64,000 nt of DNA from Palsa-870 sp035937155 (GTDB lineage: Bacteria; Chloroflexota; Dormibacteria; Dormibacterales; Dormibacteraceae). Location: contig DASYVJ010000099.1 in assembly GCA_035937155.1 (NCBI GenBank), positions 10,451-74,450 of the forward strand. The letters run 5' to 3'. The position numbers and the translations under genes are program-made. The notes beneath the pieces were generated by a model that searched no databases, was not told the origin of the DNA, and saw only the letters and a list, made by a program, of their open reading frames with translations. Below are positions 25,489 to 34,183 of the stretch, piece after piece (position 1 is the first letter of the stretch; the number at the start of each line of letters is the position of its first letter).

Positions 25489-28104
25489 ATGAAATCGCGT
25501 GAAGTCGCGCGTATCGAGATGCCGCCCGCCTTACGCAGGGAGGTTCGCCTCCTCGGCGACGTGCTCGGGCAGGTGTTGGCGGAGTACGCCGGCCCTGAGC
25601 TGCTAGAGGATGTGGAGCAGCTGCGGCGCACGGTGATCGCGGCGCGCGAGAGCGAACAGGACGATGGTGAAGCCGCTCGTCTGGTGGCGTCGTGGTCCAT
25701 CGAACGGGCCGAGCAGGTCGCGCGGGCGTTCACCTGCTATTTCCAGCTCATCAACCTCGCCGAGGAGCGGCATCGCGCACGCGCGATTCGGGAGCGTGAC
25801 CGAGGCGACACGCCGATCTCGGAGTCACTGGGGGAGGCCGTAGCGGAGATCCGCGCACGGCATGGCGACCAGAAGCTTCGCGAGCTCCTCGGTGATCTGG
25901 TCGTACAGCCGGTGCTCACCGCCCATCCAACTGAGTCCCGCCGCCGCGCAATCGTCGCGGCGATCATGCGAGTCGGCGTACAGCTGGAGGTCCTCGACGA
26001 CCCGCGGGCATCGGGGCGCGAGGAGCGGGAGGCCAGGCGGCGCCTGCTCGAGGAGATCGACCTTCTCTGGCGCACCGCCCAGCTGCGCAGCACCCAGGTC
26101 CGGCCATTGGACGAGGTGCGCTCAGTGATGGCTATCTTCGACGAGACGCTCTTCCGCGCGGTGCCCGAGCTGTACCGCGATCTTGACGCCGCGCTCAGCC
26201 CGGATGACGCAGGTATGCGACCGCCCATGGCTCCCGCATTCATTCGACTGGGGAGCTGGGTGGGCGGCGATCGCGATGGCAATCCAGCCGTCACCGCCAA
26301 GGTCACGTTGGAGGCAATGAGCATCCACGCGGATCATGTCCTGCGCGGCCTCGAGACGGCCATCACGCGGATCGGCCGCTCGCTAACGGCCGACTCGGTG
26401 ACCACTCCGCCGGATGAGGACCTGGCGGCTCGACTCGCCACCGCGCGCCTGGCTGAGCCGGCACGCTTTGCCGAGATCGCGGCTCGCTCGCCTTCCGAGC
26501 AGCACCGCCAGTACCTTCTATATGCGGCCGACCGGATAAGGGCAACGCGCCTGGCGGCGGGATCGAATACCTACCGATCCCCTGGCGAGCTCCTCGATGA
26601 CCTTCACGCCGTCCAGAGGTCGCTTGCCGCCGCGAGCGCGCCACGGGTTGCCTACGGTGAGCTGCAGAACCTGATCTGGCAGGTCCAGACATTCGGCTTC
26701 CACCTCGCTGAGCTCGAGGTGCGCCAGCACAGCCGGGTCCACGAGCTCGCCTTGGCGGACCTCAAGGGTGGCGGCCAACCCTCCTCGCAGACCGAAGAGG
26801 TGCTCGCCACGTTTCGAGCCATCAACGAGATTCAGGAACGCTTTGGGTTGGATGCCTGCCGGCGCTACATCGTCAGCTTCACCCGCGACGCCGATGACAT
26901 CGCAAACGTCTATGCGCTCGCCGGTGCCGCCGCCGGTGGCGCGGCTCAGGCGGAGATCGAGGTGATCCCGCTTTTCGAAACGGTCGAGGACCTGCGCCGC
27001 GCGCCGCTGGTGCTGGGCGGCATGGTCAAGCTCGAGCCGGTGCGGCGCCGGCTGGAAACGAGCGGGCGGTTGGAGGTGATGCTCGGCTACTCCGACTCGA
27101 CCAAGGAGGTCGGTCCGGTCTCCGCCAGCCTCGCGCTTTACGACGCCCAGGCCGATCTCGTGCGCTGGGCGATGGATCGTGGGTTGCGACTGACCCTCTT
27201 CCACGGTCGGGGCGGTGCACTAGGTCGCGGCGGCGGGCCCGCCAACCGGGCAATTCGTGCTCAGGCGCCGGGTTCGATCGCCGGCCACTTCAAGGTCACG
27301 GAGCAGGGCGAGGTTGTCTTTGCGCGCTATTCGAACCCCGCGATCGCCCGGCGCCACCTCGAGCAGGTTGGTGCTGCCGTGCTCATGAGCTCGCTGCCAG
27401 AGGTCGAGGAGGTGGCGCGTCGAGCAGAGACTCGATTCCGCGACCTCGGCAGCCTCATCGAAAAACCGGCTCGCGCGGCGTACCGGGGCCTGATCGAAAG
27501 CGACGGCTTCGAGGAATGGTTCAGCCGGGTCAGCCCGATCGACGAGCTTGGTCGCCTCAGGCTTGGTTCGCGGCCGGCTCGGCGAAGCCAGTCGGACAGG
27601 CTCGCTGAGCTGCGCGCGATCCCATGGGTGTTCGCCTGGTCACAGATGCGGCTGAACCTTCCCGGCTGGTACGGCCTCGGAAGTGGTCTGGCGGCAGCCG
27701 ACCTCACGGAGCTGCGCGAGGCATACGCCGCGTGGCCGCTCTTCAATGTCTTGCTCGACAACGCGGAGATGAGCCTGGCCAAGACCGATCGCCGCATCGC
27801 AGAGCGATATCTCCAGTTGGGCGGGCGTTCCGATCTGACGGAAACGTTGCTTGCCGAGTACGACCTCACAGTCGACAGGGTGCTCGAAGTCGCCGGCCAT
27901 CGGAGGCTGCTCGAGAACCGCCGCGTCTTGTCTTGGGCCGTCGAGCTCCGCAACCCGTACGTCGATGCCCTGTCGCACATTCAGCTCCGAGCTCTGGAGG
28001 CTTTGCGTCGCGAGCCGGTTGACGACCACGAACGCGAGCAGCTCGAACAGCTTTTGCTGGTCAGCGTCAACGGGGTCGCAGCCGGCCTTCAAAACACGGG
28101 CTGA
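25489..28104 (+). CDS. ppc: Phosphoenolpyruvate carboxylase
   Basis: 871 residues, typical for the bacterial homotetrameric enzyme. It carboxylates PEP with bicarbonate to oxaloacetate, replenishing the TCA cycle. The catalytic-His motif VLTAHPTESRRR lies near residue 141, MLGYSDSTKEVG near 530, and the glycine-rich loop FHGRGGALGRGGGP near 571. The C-terminal end (VNGVAAGLQNTG) carries the family's final NTG. It is divergent from the polymerase gene and convergent with the ABC-2 permease gene, so it is probably monocistronic. Confidence 0.97.
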   Translation: MKSREVARIEMPPALRREVRLLGDVLGQVLAEYAGPELLEDVEQLRRTVIAARESEQDDGEAARLVASWSIERAEQVARAFTCYFQLINLAEERHRARAIRERDRGDTPISESLGEAVAEIRARHGDQKLRELLGDLVVQPVLTAHPTESRRRAIVAAIMRVGVQLEVLDDPRASGREEREARRRLLEEIDLLWRTAQLRSTQVRPLDEVRSVMAIFDETLFRAVPELYRDLDAALSPDDAGMRPPMAPAFIRLGSWVGGDRDGNPAVTAKVTLEAMSIHADHVLRGLETAITRIGRSLTADSVTTPPDEDLAARLATARLAEPARFAEIAARSPSEQHRQYLLYAADRIRATRLAAGSNTYRSPGELLDDLHAVQRSLAAASAPRVAYGELQNLIWQVQTFGFHLAELEVRQHSRVHELALADLKGGGQPSSQTEEVLATFRAINEIQERFGLDACRRYIVSFTRDADDIANVYALAGAAAGGAAQAEIEVIPLFETVEDLRRAPLVLGGMVKLEPVRRRLETSGRLEVMLGYSDSTKEVGPVSASLALYDAQADLVRWAMDRGLRLTLFHGRGGALGRGGGPANRAIRAQAPGSIAGHFKVTEQGEVVFARYSNPAIARRHLEQVGAAVLMSSLPEVEEVARRAETRFRDLGSLIEKPARAAYRGLIESDGFEEWFSRVSPIDELGRLRLGSRPARRSQSDRLAELRAIPWVFAWSQMRLNLPGWYGLGSGLAAADLTELREAYAAWPLFNVLLDNAEMSLAKTDRRIAERYLQLGGRSDLTETLLAEYDLTVDRVLEVAGHRRLLENRRVLSWAVELRNPYVDALSHIQLRALEALRREPVDDHEREQLEQLLLVSVNGVAAGLQNTG

Positions 28105-28113
28105 CCGAAGGGG

Positions 28114-28893
28114 TCAGCGGTTCGTTTCCCTACGGACGAACAATGTCGTGCCCAGGATCATAAAGACCGCGAACATCAGGAAGAGCACCGCCACATTGGT
28201 CGCGGGTGCGGCGAGCACGACCTGACCGTATTCGGGCGTGCCGTTGAACACGACGCCGCGAGTGAGGTCGATCACGTAGCGCATCGGAGAGATCAGCGAG
28301 AGAGCTGCCAGGTACCAGGGCAGGACGTTGATCGGGCTCAGCAGCCCCGCCAGGAAGTACTGCGGCAGGAACACGAAATTGAAGATCTGGTTCGACGCCC
28401 GGCTGTCACTCATGGTGTTCAAAAGCAGGAGCCCGAACGCTCCGCCCATGAAGCACGAGAGGAGGGCGACCGGCACCAGCAGCGCAACGTGAACGGGGGT
28501 AAGGGGAACGCGAAGGATGAATGCGAAGACGACAAAGGGCAGCACCTGCGCGATCGCGACCGCCGTCTCTCCCAGGATCTTGCCGAAGAGGATCGCGTAA
28601 CGCGAGATCGGCGAGACAAAGAGCTCCTGCGCGAAGTCGTTCTGGCGGTCGTCTATCAATGACGTCAAGCCCTGCGCCGTCGACTGAAACAGCGTCATGC
28701 CGAGGAACCCGGTGAACGTGAAGGCGATGAAGTTGAAGCCGACGGCCTTGCCCAGGTTGAGCTGGAGCGTGCCGCCCAGCAGAAAGATCATTGCGAACGG
28801 GAATACGACCGCGGCCACCAGGCGGCCGGGGTCGCGAATGAACTTGAGCAAGTCGCGCGCGGCGATCGCGGCGACTGCGTTCAGCTCACTCAT
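28114..28893 (-). CDS. ABC-2 type exporter permease
   Basis: 259 residues with six hydrophobic segments. The N-terminal amphipathic part (IAARDLLKFIRDPGRLV) and the central QSTAQGLTSLIDDRQNDFAQELFVS-like region (28620-28680), which contacts the ATPase, are characteristic of DrrB/ABC-2 exporters. The substrate is unknown (drug, lipid or polysaccharide). The start overlaps the ATPase gene upstream by 8 nt, so the two form one transporter. Confidence 0.9.
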   Translation of the reverse strand: MSELNAVAAIAARDLLKFIRDPGRLVAAVVFPFAMIFLLGGTLQLNLGKAVGFNFIAFTFTGFLGMTLFQSTAQGLTSLIDDRQNDFAQELFVSPISRYAILFGKILGETAVAIAQVLPFVVFAFILRVPLTPVHVALLVPVALLSCFMGGAFGLLLLNTMSDSRASNQIFNFVFLPQYFLAGLLSPINVLPWYLAALSLISPMRYVIDLTRGVVFNGTPEYGQVVLAAPATNVAVLFLMFAVFMILGTTLFVRRETNR

Positions 28894-29815
28894 CGCCAGC
28901 TGCCAGGATCCGGAGATAGGCGTCTTCCAGCGTGGGCGACTCGGTCCTGAGCAGGGTCAGCGGTTCATCGATAGCGCGGACCACCTCGTGTGCCGTCCGG
29001 CCGTCGAGAACGACAGTGAAAACACCGTCCTCGCTGAAGGGGACGTTCAACTCCACCAGGCGGCGTCGGAGCGCGGCTCGGTCATCGGCATCGATGTAAA
29101 GACGCTCGTGGGCCAGCTGTGACTTCACGAGTCGTGGCGTCCCCAGCGCGACGACATGTCCGTGGTCGAGGATGCAGACCTTGTCCGCCACCTCGGCCTC
29201 GTCCAACTGGTGGGTGGTCAGACAAATCGTGATGTCTTGGCGCCGCCGCAGCTCGCCGATGTACTGCCAGAGGTTGCGCCGGCTGGCCGTGTCCAGGCCG
29301 CTGGTCGGCTCATCGAGGAACAGCACCTGAGGGTGGTGCATCAGGCCCCGAATGATTTCGAGCTTGCGTCGCATGCCGCCCGACAGCTTCTTGACCGGCT
29401 TGAAAACGTCGCCGCCAAGCCCGACCACGTCCGCCAGCTCGCGAAGCTGCTGCCTATAGGCGGCCGGCATGAAGCGATAGAGGGGACGGTACGGATAGAG
29501 GTGGTAGAGGATCGCGTGGATGCGCACGTTCTCCTCACCGGTGAGGTTCATGTCGAGCGACTGGTTCTGAAAGATGATGCCGGCCTGGCGGCGGACCAGG
29601 CTGGCCTCACGCACGACGTGATGGCCGCTGATGCGCACCATGCCCGAGGTGGGCGATAACGTGGTCGTGAGGATGGCGATCGTGGTCGTCTTGCCCGCTC
29701 CGTTTGGCCCGAGCAGGGCGAAGAACTCGCCGGCTTCCACCTCGAAGCTGACTCCATCGACCGCGTTCGCGGTCGCCTTGCGGTATCGCTTAACGAGGTC
29801 GTGGACCTCGATCAC
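28886..29815 (-). CDS. ABC exporter ATP-binding protein (DrrA-like)
   Basis: 309 residues from a GTG at 29815 (MIEVHDLVKRY); the sequence farther upstream has no family similarity. Walker A is LLGPNGAGKTTTIA, the signature is KLSGGMRRKLEII, Walker B is VLFLDEPTSGLD and the H-loop is CLTTHQLDEAE. The ~70-residue C-terminal extension, with ESPTLEDAYLRI, matches DrrA-type exporters. It energises the permease encoded directly downstream on the same strand. Confidence 0.93.
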   Translation of the reverse strand: MIEVHDLVKRYRKATANAVDGVSFEVEAGEFFALLGPNGAGKTTTIAILTTTLSPTSGMVRISGHHVVREASLVRRQAGIIFQNQSLDMNLTGEENVRIHAILYHLYPYRPLYRFMPAAYRQQLRELADVVGLGGDVFKPVKKLSGGMRRKLEIIRGLMHHPQVLFLDEPTSGLDTASRRNLWQYIGELRRRQDITICLTTHQLDEAEVADKVCILDHGHVVALGTPRLVKSQLAHERLYIDADDRAALRRRLVELNVPFSEDGVFTVVLDGRTAHEVVRAIDEPLTLLRTESPTLEDAYLRILAAGDE

Positions 29816-29843
29816 TGGTGTCGTCAGGCCACCTAGCCTAAAG

Positions 29844-30035
29844 AGTGCCCGGCGGGATTTCCAGACCGCCCCGGGCATCCTCGAACGCACTGACCTGGTT
29901 CGATTCGGCCAGGTCACCAGCGGTCGATGGGATCCGCCCTTTCTCTGCAGCGACAACGGTAGACTCGTCAAAGAAGTGGGGTGGAGGCCGCATTTCGACC
30001 TAAGGGCCGGTCTGGAAGACACGATCAAATGGTGA
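29844..30035 (+). pseudogene. C-terminal remnant of an NAD-dependent epimerase/dehydratase gene
   Basis: A plus-strand frame with no recognisable N-terminal domain reads GRWDPPFLCSDNGRLVKEV then GWRPHFDLRAGLEDTIKW and a stop at 30033-30035. This matches the usual C-terminal end of extended-SDR sugar-nucleotide epimerases, where a degenerate GW-P-LxxGLxxTI-W motif closes the protein. No Rossmann part precedes it; the upstream DNA belongs to the ABC ATPase gene on the other strand. It is probably a deletion remnant. It fills most of the otherwise gene-free 29816-30131 gap. Confidence 0.5.
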
Positions 30036-30131
30036 CGGGCGCAAACGCGTCGGTAGGCCGAGCGGTTATTTCAGCTCGAATTCCGCGGGAGGGGGATCAC
30101 TCTGCATAGCGAATCAATTCGACGATCGCGC

Positions 30132-32647
30132 ATGGCGGCCGCCGTGGTCGCATTGATGATCTCGTCCATAGCGTCTTCCATTGCTGGCGCCCATGAAGCG
30201 CGGGCGGCGGCGCCGGTTGCCGGCGGAGGTATGAGCTCCGTCGTGGCCGCCATCAATCGCTCCCAAGCCGTGAGTCCAGACCCGTCGAAGGTCAACCATC
30301 CAAGCGGCCTGATACCGCAGGTGCACCGCGGGCAGAACGCGTCACGAGCCATCACCGCCGGAACGAACCCGAATTGCACAACTTGCAGCCCACCGTTGCA
30401 TTTCACCCGGGGCGTACCGGTTATGGGCGGTCTCATTGGAACCCCGGGCCACGTGACGATCACTCCGGTCTACTGGGCGCCCACGGGCTATTCGTATGTG
30501 ACGGCGACCTACAGGATGATCGTCAATGGCTACTTGCAGCGCGTGGCGCAAGCCAGCCAGACCAACACGAATGTGTTCTCGGTGTCAACCCAGTTCTACC
30601 AGCAGTCGAGCAACGTTGGAGCCGCCCTTAACCACATCCAGTACGCGATCACGGCCGGTGCCGAAGTTGACGATCCAAACGCCTACCCGGCATCTGGCCC
30701 GGGACCTGGGGCCTGCACGCCCGCTATCGGCTTCACCGCGTGCGTTACGGATGGGGCGCTGCAGACCGAACTGCGCACTCGGTTGACCGCGCTTGGGCAG
30801 CCGATCGACGACGCTCACCTCTACTCTCCCACAAGCGGTCGAAACCTGTTTTTCTTCGACCGGCGTACCCCAGTGCAATACCAATATCTTCTGCGCCTAT
30901 CACAGCGCCGCAGCCTTGGGTGCTTCCTACCTGATCTACGGCAACCAGCCTTATCCCAACCTCAGCGCCTGCGCCGACCCGTTCAATGGACCGCAGGCAC
31001 CAAACGGAGATCAGGCTGCTGATGCCCAGGTCAGCATGGTCAGCCACGAAGCGAACGAGGCGATCACCGACTGGGCCGGGGCATGGTTTGACCCTGCGGG
31101 CTTTGAGAATGGCGACGAGTGCATCCACGTATACGGCGCTCCGCAGGGTGCCGCGGGCGCTTACTACAACCAGGTCATCGGCACAGGCCACTACTACACG
31201 CAGGATGAGTTCAGCAACGAGGACTACGCGCTCGGTAGGGGAGACATCACCACGACAGGCGGGACCCAGGTTTTCGGCTGCGTCCAGCAGGACGAGTTGC
31301 CAACCGCATCGTTTTCCGGCCCGTCCACCGTAGGCAACCACGACGAATGCGACCTATGACGCCTCCGCTTCTTCGGATCCAGATAACCTAAGCGCCCCGC
31401 TCAGCTACTCATGGAGCTGGGGTGATGGAACGCCGAATGGGCCGGGCGCGAACCCCACGCATTCTTACTGTTCCGCTGGAATTTACAACGTGACGCTGAC
31501 GGTCACCGACGTGGACGCATGGAGCAACTCGGTGATGCACCCGGTCACGGTGACTCAGGGGTCGCCGATGATCAACGCCGTCTCGCCATCTAGCGGGCTG
31601 TGGACCGGCGGCACCACAGTGACGATCACGGGGTGTGCATTCACGGGCGTGACCGGCGTGATGTTCGGCTCGACCGCCGCCAGGACGACTGCCTTTGTCT
31701 CCGATAAACAGGTCACCGCCATAAGCCCTTCACATGCACAGGGCGCCGTCGACATCACTCTGACCACAGCCGTCGGCGCCAGCGCCGTAACGGCGGCTGA
31801 CCAGTACACCTTCACGCTCTTCATCTCTCCTGCGGTCAGCGGTGGCGGGGTGCTCAACTTTGGCCCGGGCGCGGGATCCAGCGGCGCCGCCAGTGACGAC
31901 GTCTTCGTGGTCGGAAAGGACAGAGGCCTCTGGCACAATCACTGGAACGGGTCCACGTTCAGCGGTTGGGTTCCGGGCGGAGGCATTATCACCGCCGACC
32001 CCGCGGCGCTGACGCTGTCGGCCACCAACACCAAGGTCTTCGTGCGCGGGACGGACAACGGACTCTGGTTGAGCACGTGGAACGGCGCCTCGTTCAGCAG
32101 CTGGACGCCATTGGGTGGCATCCTCACCTCGGGGCCGACGGCAGACTTTCTCGCCGGCTCCGCACACATCGACGTGTTTGCCCGCGGGACTGACAACGCG
32201 CTCTGGCAGCGGTGGTCTAACGACGGCGGAACAACGTGGGGCAACTGGCAGCCGCTGGGTGGAGGGTTGCTGTCAGATCCCGGCGCGGTCGCCTCGTCTG
32301 CGACAGGAGTAGATGTGGTCGTGCGCGGAACCGACAGCGCCGTGTGGATCAGGGCGTGGAACGCATCAACCGGCTGGAGCAGCTGGGCAACTCTGGGCGG
32401 CGTTGCGACCTCAGCGCCTGATGTCGCCTCCTGCTCAAGCGGTCATCTCGATGTCTTCGTCCGCGGCAGCGACAACGGACTGTGGCAATTGGGCTTCAAT
32501 GGAACCTCATGGACCGGCTGGGTGTCCCTGGGTGGCAGCTGGACATCCAGCCCGTCGGCAGTGTGCCAGCCTGGCACCGATATCATCGACCTGTTCGTGC
32601 GGGGCACGGACAAGGCCTTGTGGACGGAGTCAGTGCCAGGAACCTGA
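30132..32647 (+). pseudogene. Secreted multidomain protein (peptidase-like domain, PKD, TIG, PLL-like propeller) broken by two frameshifts
   Basis: Three frames join into one ~835-residue protein. The signal region (MAAAVVALMISSIAS..., cleavage after EARA) leads into a domain with HVTITPVYWAP and MVSHEANEAITDW, resembling secreted EXORDIUM/phosphate-induced or peptidase-like proteins. A PKD domain (SYSWSWGDGTPNG) and a TIG/IPT domain (INAVSPSSGLWTGGTTVTI) follow, then five full and one partial ~46-residue repeats of the type VFVRGTDNGLW-WNG-W-LGG, as in PLL-like/tectonin propellers. Removing one base near 30825 and one near 31336 restores a continuous frame, so both look like single-base insertions. 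An RBS (GGGAGGGGG at 30087-30095) suits a CTG at 30102 better than the ATG. Confidence 0.75.
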
Positions 32648-32727
32648 GACCGTTCGAGTGGTGATCGAGGCGATCACCGCCATCGTTGGGTGCGCCGAGC
32701 TGCTTCGATACGGGAGGTCACCGGGCG

Positions 32728-34107
32728 CTAGACGCTGGTCTGGAGCTCTTTTCCAATGTGCGTTAGGGCCCGGTCCAGGGCCGCGACCATCAGGTCGATC
32801 TGCTCCTCGCTGATCACAAACGGAGGCGACATGGCGAGCACATCGCCGGTCAGCGGCCGGACGATCACGCCGTCCTCGAGCGCCGCCAGCCAGACGCGGC
32901 GGGCCGCACCGACGGAGACGTCGAAGGGTTCCTTCGTGCTCTGGTTGCGCACGAGCTCGACACCGGCGAGCAAGCCGAGGCCGCGCACGTCGCCCACGAT
33001 TTCATGCGATCGCAGCTCCTGCAGCCGCTTCTGCAGATACGCGCCCTTCTCTGCGGCCCGCTCCACCAGGTGCTCGTCCTCGAGGATCTGCACGTTGCGC
33101 AGTCCGACCGCGCACGCGGTCGGGTGGCCGCTGTACGTAAAGCCGTGCGCGAACGGACCCTTGACCGACTTGAGGGTGTCGTGGACATCGCGGGTCAGCA
33201 TGACCCCGGATAGAGGCAGATACCCGCTGGTCACCCCTTTGGCGAAGACCATCAGGTCGGCTTGCACGTTCCAGTGCTGCATGGCGAACCACCGCCCGGT
33301 CCGTCCGAAGCCCGTGATCACCTCGTCGGCGATCAGCAGCAGCCCGTACTTGTCGCAGACCTGACGCACCAGCGGGAAGTAGTCCGCCGGCGGCACGATC
33401 ACGCCACCTGCGCCCTGCACGGGCTCCGCGACGACAGCCGCAACCGTGCCCGGACCAGCTTTCAACACCACGTCCTCCAACGCTTTCGCGTAGGCGGCGC
33501 CAGGGGAGCCCTCGCCCGAGTACCGGTACGGGTCGGGAGAAGGCGCGTGAAGGAAGCCAGGGGCGAGCGGCTCAAATCCTTTCCAGAAGTTGGCCAGGCC
33601 CGTGGCGCTGGTGGCGCCATATGTCAGGCCGTGGTAGTCGCGGATCCGGGAGATGATGTTCACCCGGTCTGGCTCGCCGCGCAGCTTCCAGTACAGCCGC
33701 GCGATCTTGTATGCGGTGTCGTTCGCCTCGGCGCCGCCCGATGCGAAGTACGTCACCTCGAGGTCGCCTGGCGCCAGCTCCGCCAGCTTGGCCGCGAGCT
33801 CAATCGCCGGCGCAGTGCTGAACCCGCCATAGCCCGAGCTGAACGCGAGCGTTGTCATCTGTTCGGATGCGGCTTCCGCGAGCTCGGGTCGCCCGTGTCC
33901 GACGTTCACGTTCCAGAGCGATGCGAGTCCGTCGACGTACTCGCGGCCGTGGACATCGGTGATGGTTGCGCCGCGGCCGCTCGCGAAGATGAGCTGAGGA
34001 ATCGTGCCCGCCGGCGCACCCAGGTCTCCTTGAGGATGCAGCCAGTGGGTGCGGTCGAGCTCGTAGAGCCGGCTCGATTCGTCCCCCGGCAGCGGCTTGG
34101 CAGTCAC
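32728..34107 (-). CDS. Class III (omega) aminotransferase, PLP-dependent
   Basis: 459 residues. It transfers an amino group from an amine or omega-amino acid to a keto acid such as pyruvate. Visible motifs are VDGLASLWNVNVGHG, the PLP-phosphate loop SGGAEANDTAYKIAR, RDYHGLTYGA, LLIADEVITGFGRTG and the Schiff-base Lys in VFAKGVTSGYLPLSG. It resembles beta-alanine/putrescine:pyruvate transaminases; the substrate is not predictable. It is divergent from the ThDP enzyme across 76 bp that carry a LacI-type palindrome, which makes it a likely member of the catabolic regulon. Confidence 0.92.
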   Translation of the reverse strand: MTAKPLPGDESSRLYELDRTHWLHPQGDLGAPAGTIPQLIFASGRGATITDVHGREYVDGLASLWNVNVGHGRPELAEAASEQMTTLAFSSGYGGFSTAPAIELAAKLAELAPGDLEVTYFASGGAEANDTAYKIARLYWKLRGEPDRVNIISRIRDYHGLTYGATSATGLANFWKGFEPLAPGFLHAPSPDPYRYSGEGSPGAAYAKALEDVVLKAGPGTVAAVVAEPVQGAGGVIVPPADYFPLVRQVCDKYGLLLIADEVITGFGRTGRWFAMQHWNVQADLMVFAKGVTSGYLPLSGVMLTRDVHDTLKSVKGPFAHGFTYSGHPTACAVGLRNVQILEDEHLVERAAEKGAYLQKRLQELRSHEIVGDVRGLGLLAGVELVRNQSTKEPFDVSVGAARRVWLAALEDGVIVRPLTGDVLAMSPPFVISEEQIDLMVAALDRALTHIGKELQTSV

Positions 34108-34145
34108 GTGGCAAAGGATAGGCCCGTCGATTTAAGCCGGCGGGC

Positions 34146-34157
34146 GCACACGTTTGC
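34146..34157. promoter_or_regulatory. LacI-type operator candidate 1
   Basis: GCACACGTTTGC, one mismatch from the perfect palindrome GCAAACGTTTGC at 43392, and set in a longer GCGCA/TGCGC frame. It lies between the divergent aminotransferase and ThDP-enzyme genes. A TACGAT hexamer (34166-34171) between it and the ATG at 34184 could be a -10 element for the plus-strand gene. Confidence 0.5.
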
Positions 34158-34183
34158 GCACCGCCTACGATGGCGGGTGAAAG

